Assembly (NCBI GenBank): GCA_937901395.1 | Contig: CALCDB010000047.1 | Coordinates: 1 to 31,953 of the forward strand | Direction of reading: 5' to 3' | Source: an uncultured Verrucomicrobiota bacterium | GTDB lineage: Bacteria; Verrucomicrobiota; Kiritimatiellia; RFP12; UBA1067 | DNA: 31,953 bases | Part shown: positions 31,941-31,953 of the stretch, piece after piece | Numbering within the stretch: the stretch's first letter is position 1 | Layout: each line of letters begins with the position of its first letter | Translations under genes and position numbers: made by a program | Notes under the pieces: model-generated | What the model saw: only the letters and a program-made list of their open reading frames with translations | What the model was told of the DNA's origin: nothing | Databases searched by the model: none

Positions 31941-31953
31941 TAGGGACTATCAA

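Overview
This looks like a chromosomal segment from a Gram-negative bacterium. It carries an LPS assembly block (kdsA, lptC/A/B), a regulatory PTS with HPr kinase, and a Ser/Thr kinase paired with an ECF sigma factor. The mix of HprK, EI/HPr, MoxR/Bat genes and a kinase-linked sigma factor fits the Planctomycetes-Verrucomicrobia-Lentisphaerae group (perhaps Lentisphaerota or Kiritimatiellota). That placement is an inference without a marker-gene tree. A secreted sialidase and an L-fucose mutarotase point to a host-associated, mucin-glycan-rich habitat.

Layout. 1-2691 (minus): a type I restriction-modification locus, with a methylase-specificity fusion followed by hsdM, which runs off the left edge. 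2692-3707: about 1 kb without convincing genes, holding the R-M promoter with an operator-like palindrome, a nested inverted repeat, and degenerate 22-bp tandem repeats in two blocks that follow a duplicated 30-bp leader. 3708-10462 (plus): a membrane SpoIIE-type phosphatase, then a yhiI-rbbA-yhhJ ABC export operon with its own promoter.

10500-31901 is all on the minus strand and falls into four transcription units. (a) 31901 to 28906: acyl-CoA synthetase, 2-hydroxyacid dehydrogenase, tsaE. (b) 28817 to 20104: Ser/Thr kinase, ECF sigma factor, an unknown membrane-anchored protein, fucU, dnaG, moxR, DUF58, batD-like, batA-like. These genes overlap or sit within 28 bases of each other, so this looks like one nine-gene operon. 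(c) 20043 to 18228: pcnB and a YfgM-like TPR protein, ending in a strong terminator. (d) 18062 to 10500: sialidase, kdsA, lptC, lptA, lptB, hpf, hprK, ptsH, ptsI.

Unit (d) joins Kdo synthesis and LPS export to ribosome hibernation and PTS control. It recalls the proteobacterial lptA-lptB-rpoN-hpf-ptsN-rapZ-npr neighbourhood, here with hprK and ptsI and without rpoN. No PTS sugar permease is present, so EI, HPr and HprK probably act in regulation. Points most worth checking: the 22-bp repeat arrays, the degenerate methylase-specificity fusion, a His-to-Tyr change in HprK, an apparent ACG start codon, two probable leaderless genes, and sugar genes embedded in housekeeping operons. No rRNA, tRNA, CRISPR array or transposase gene was recognised.
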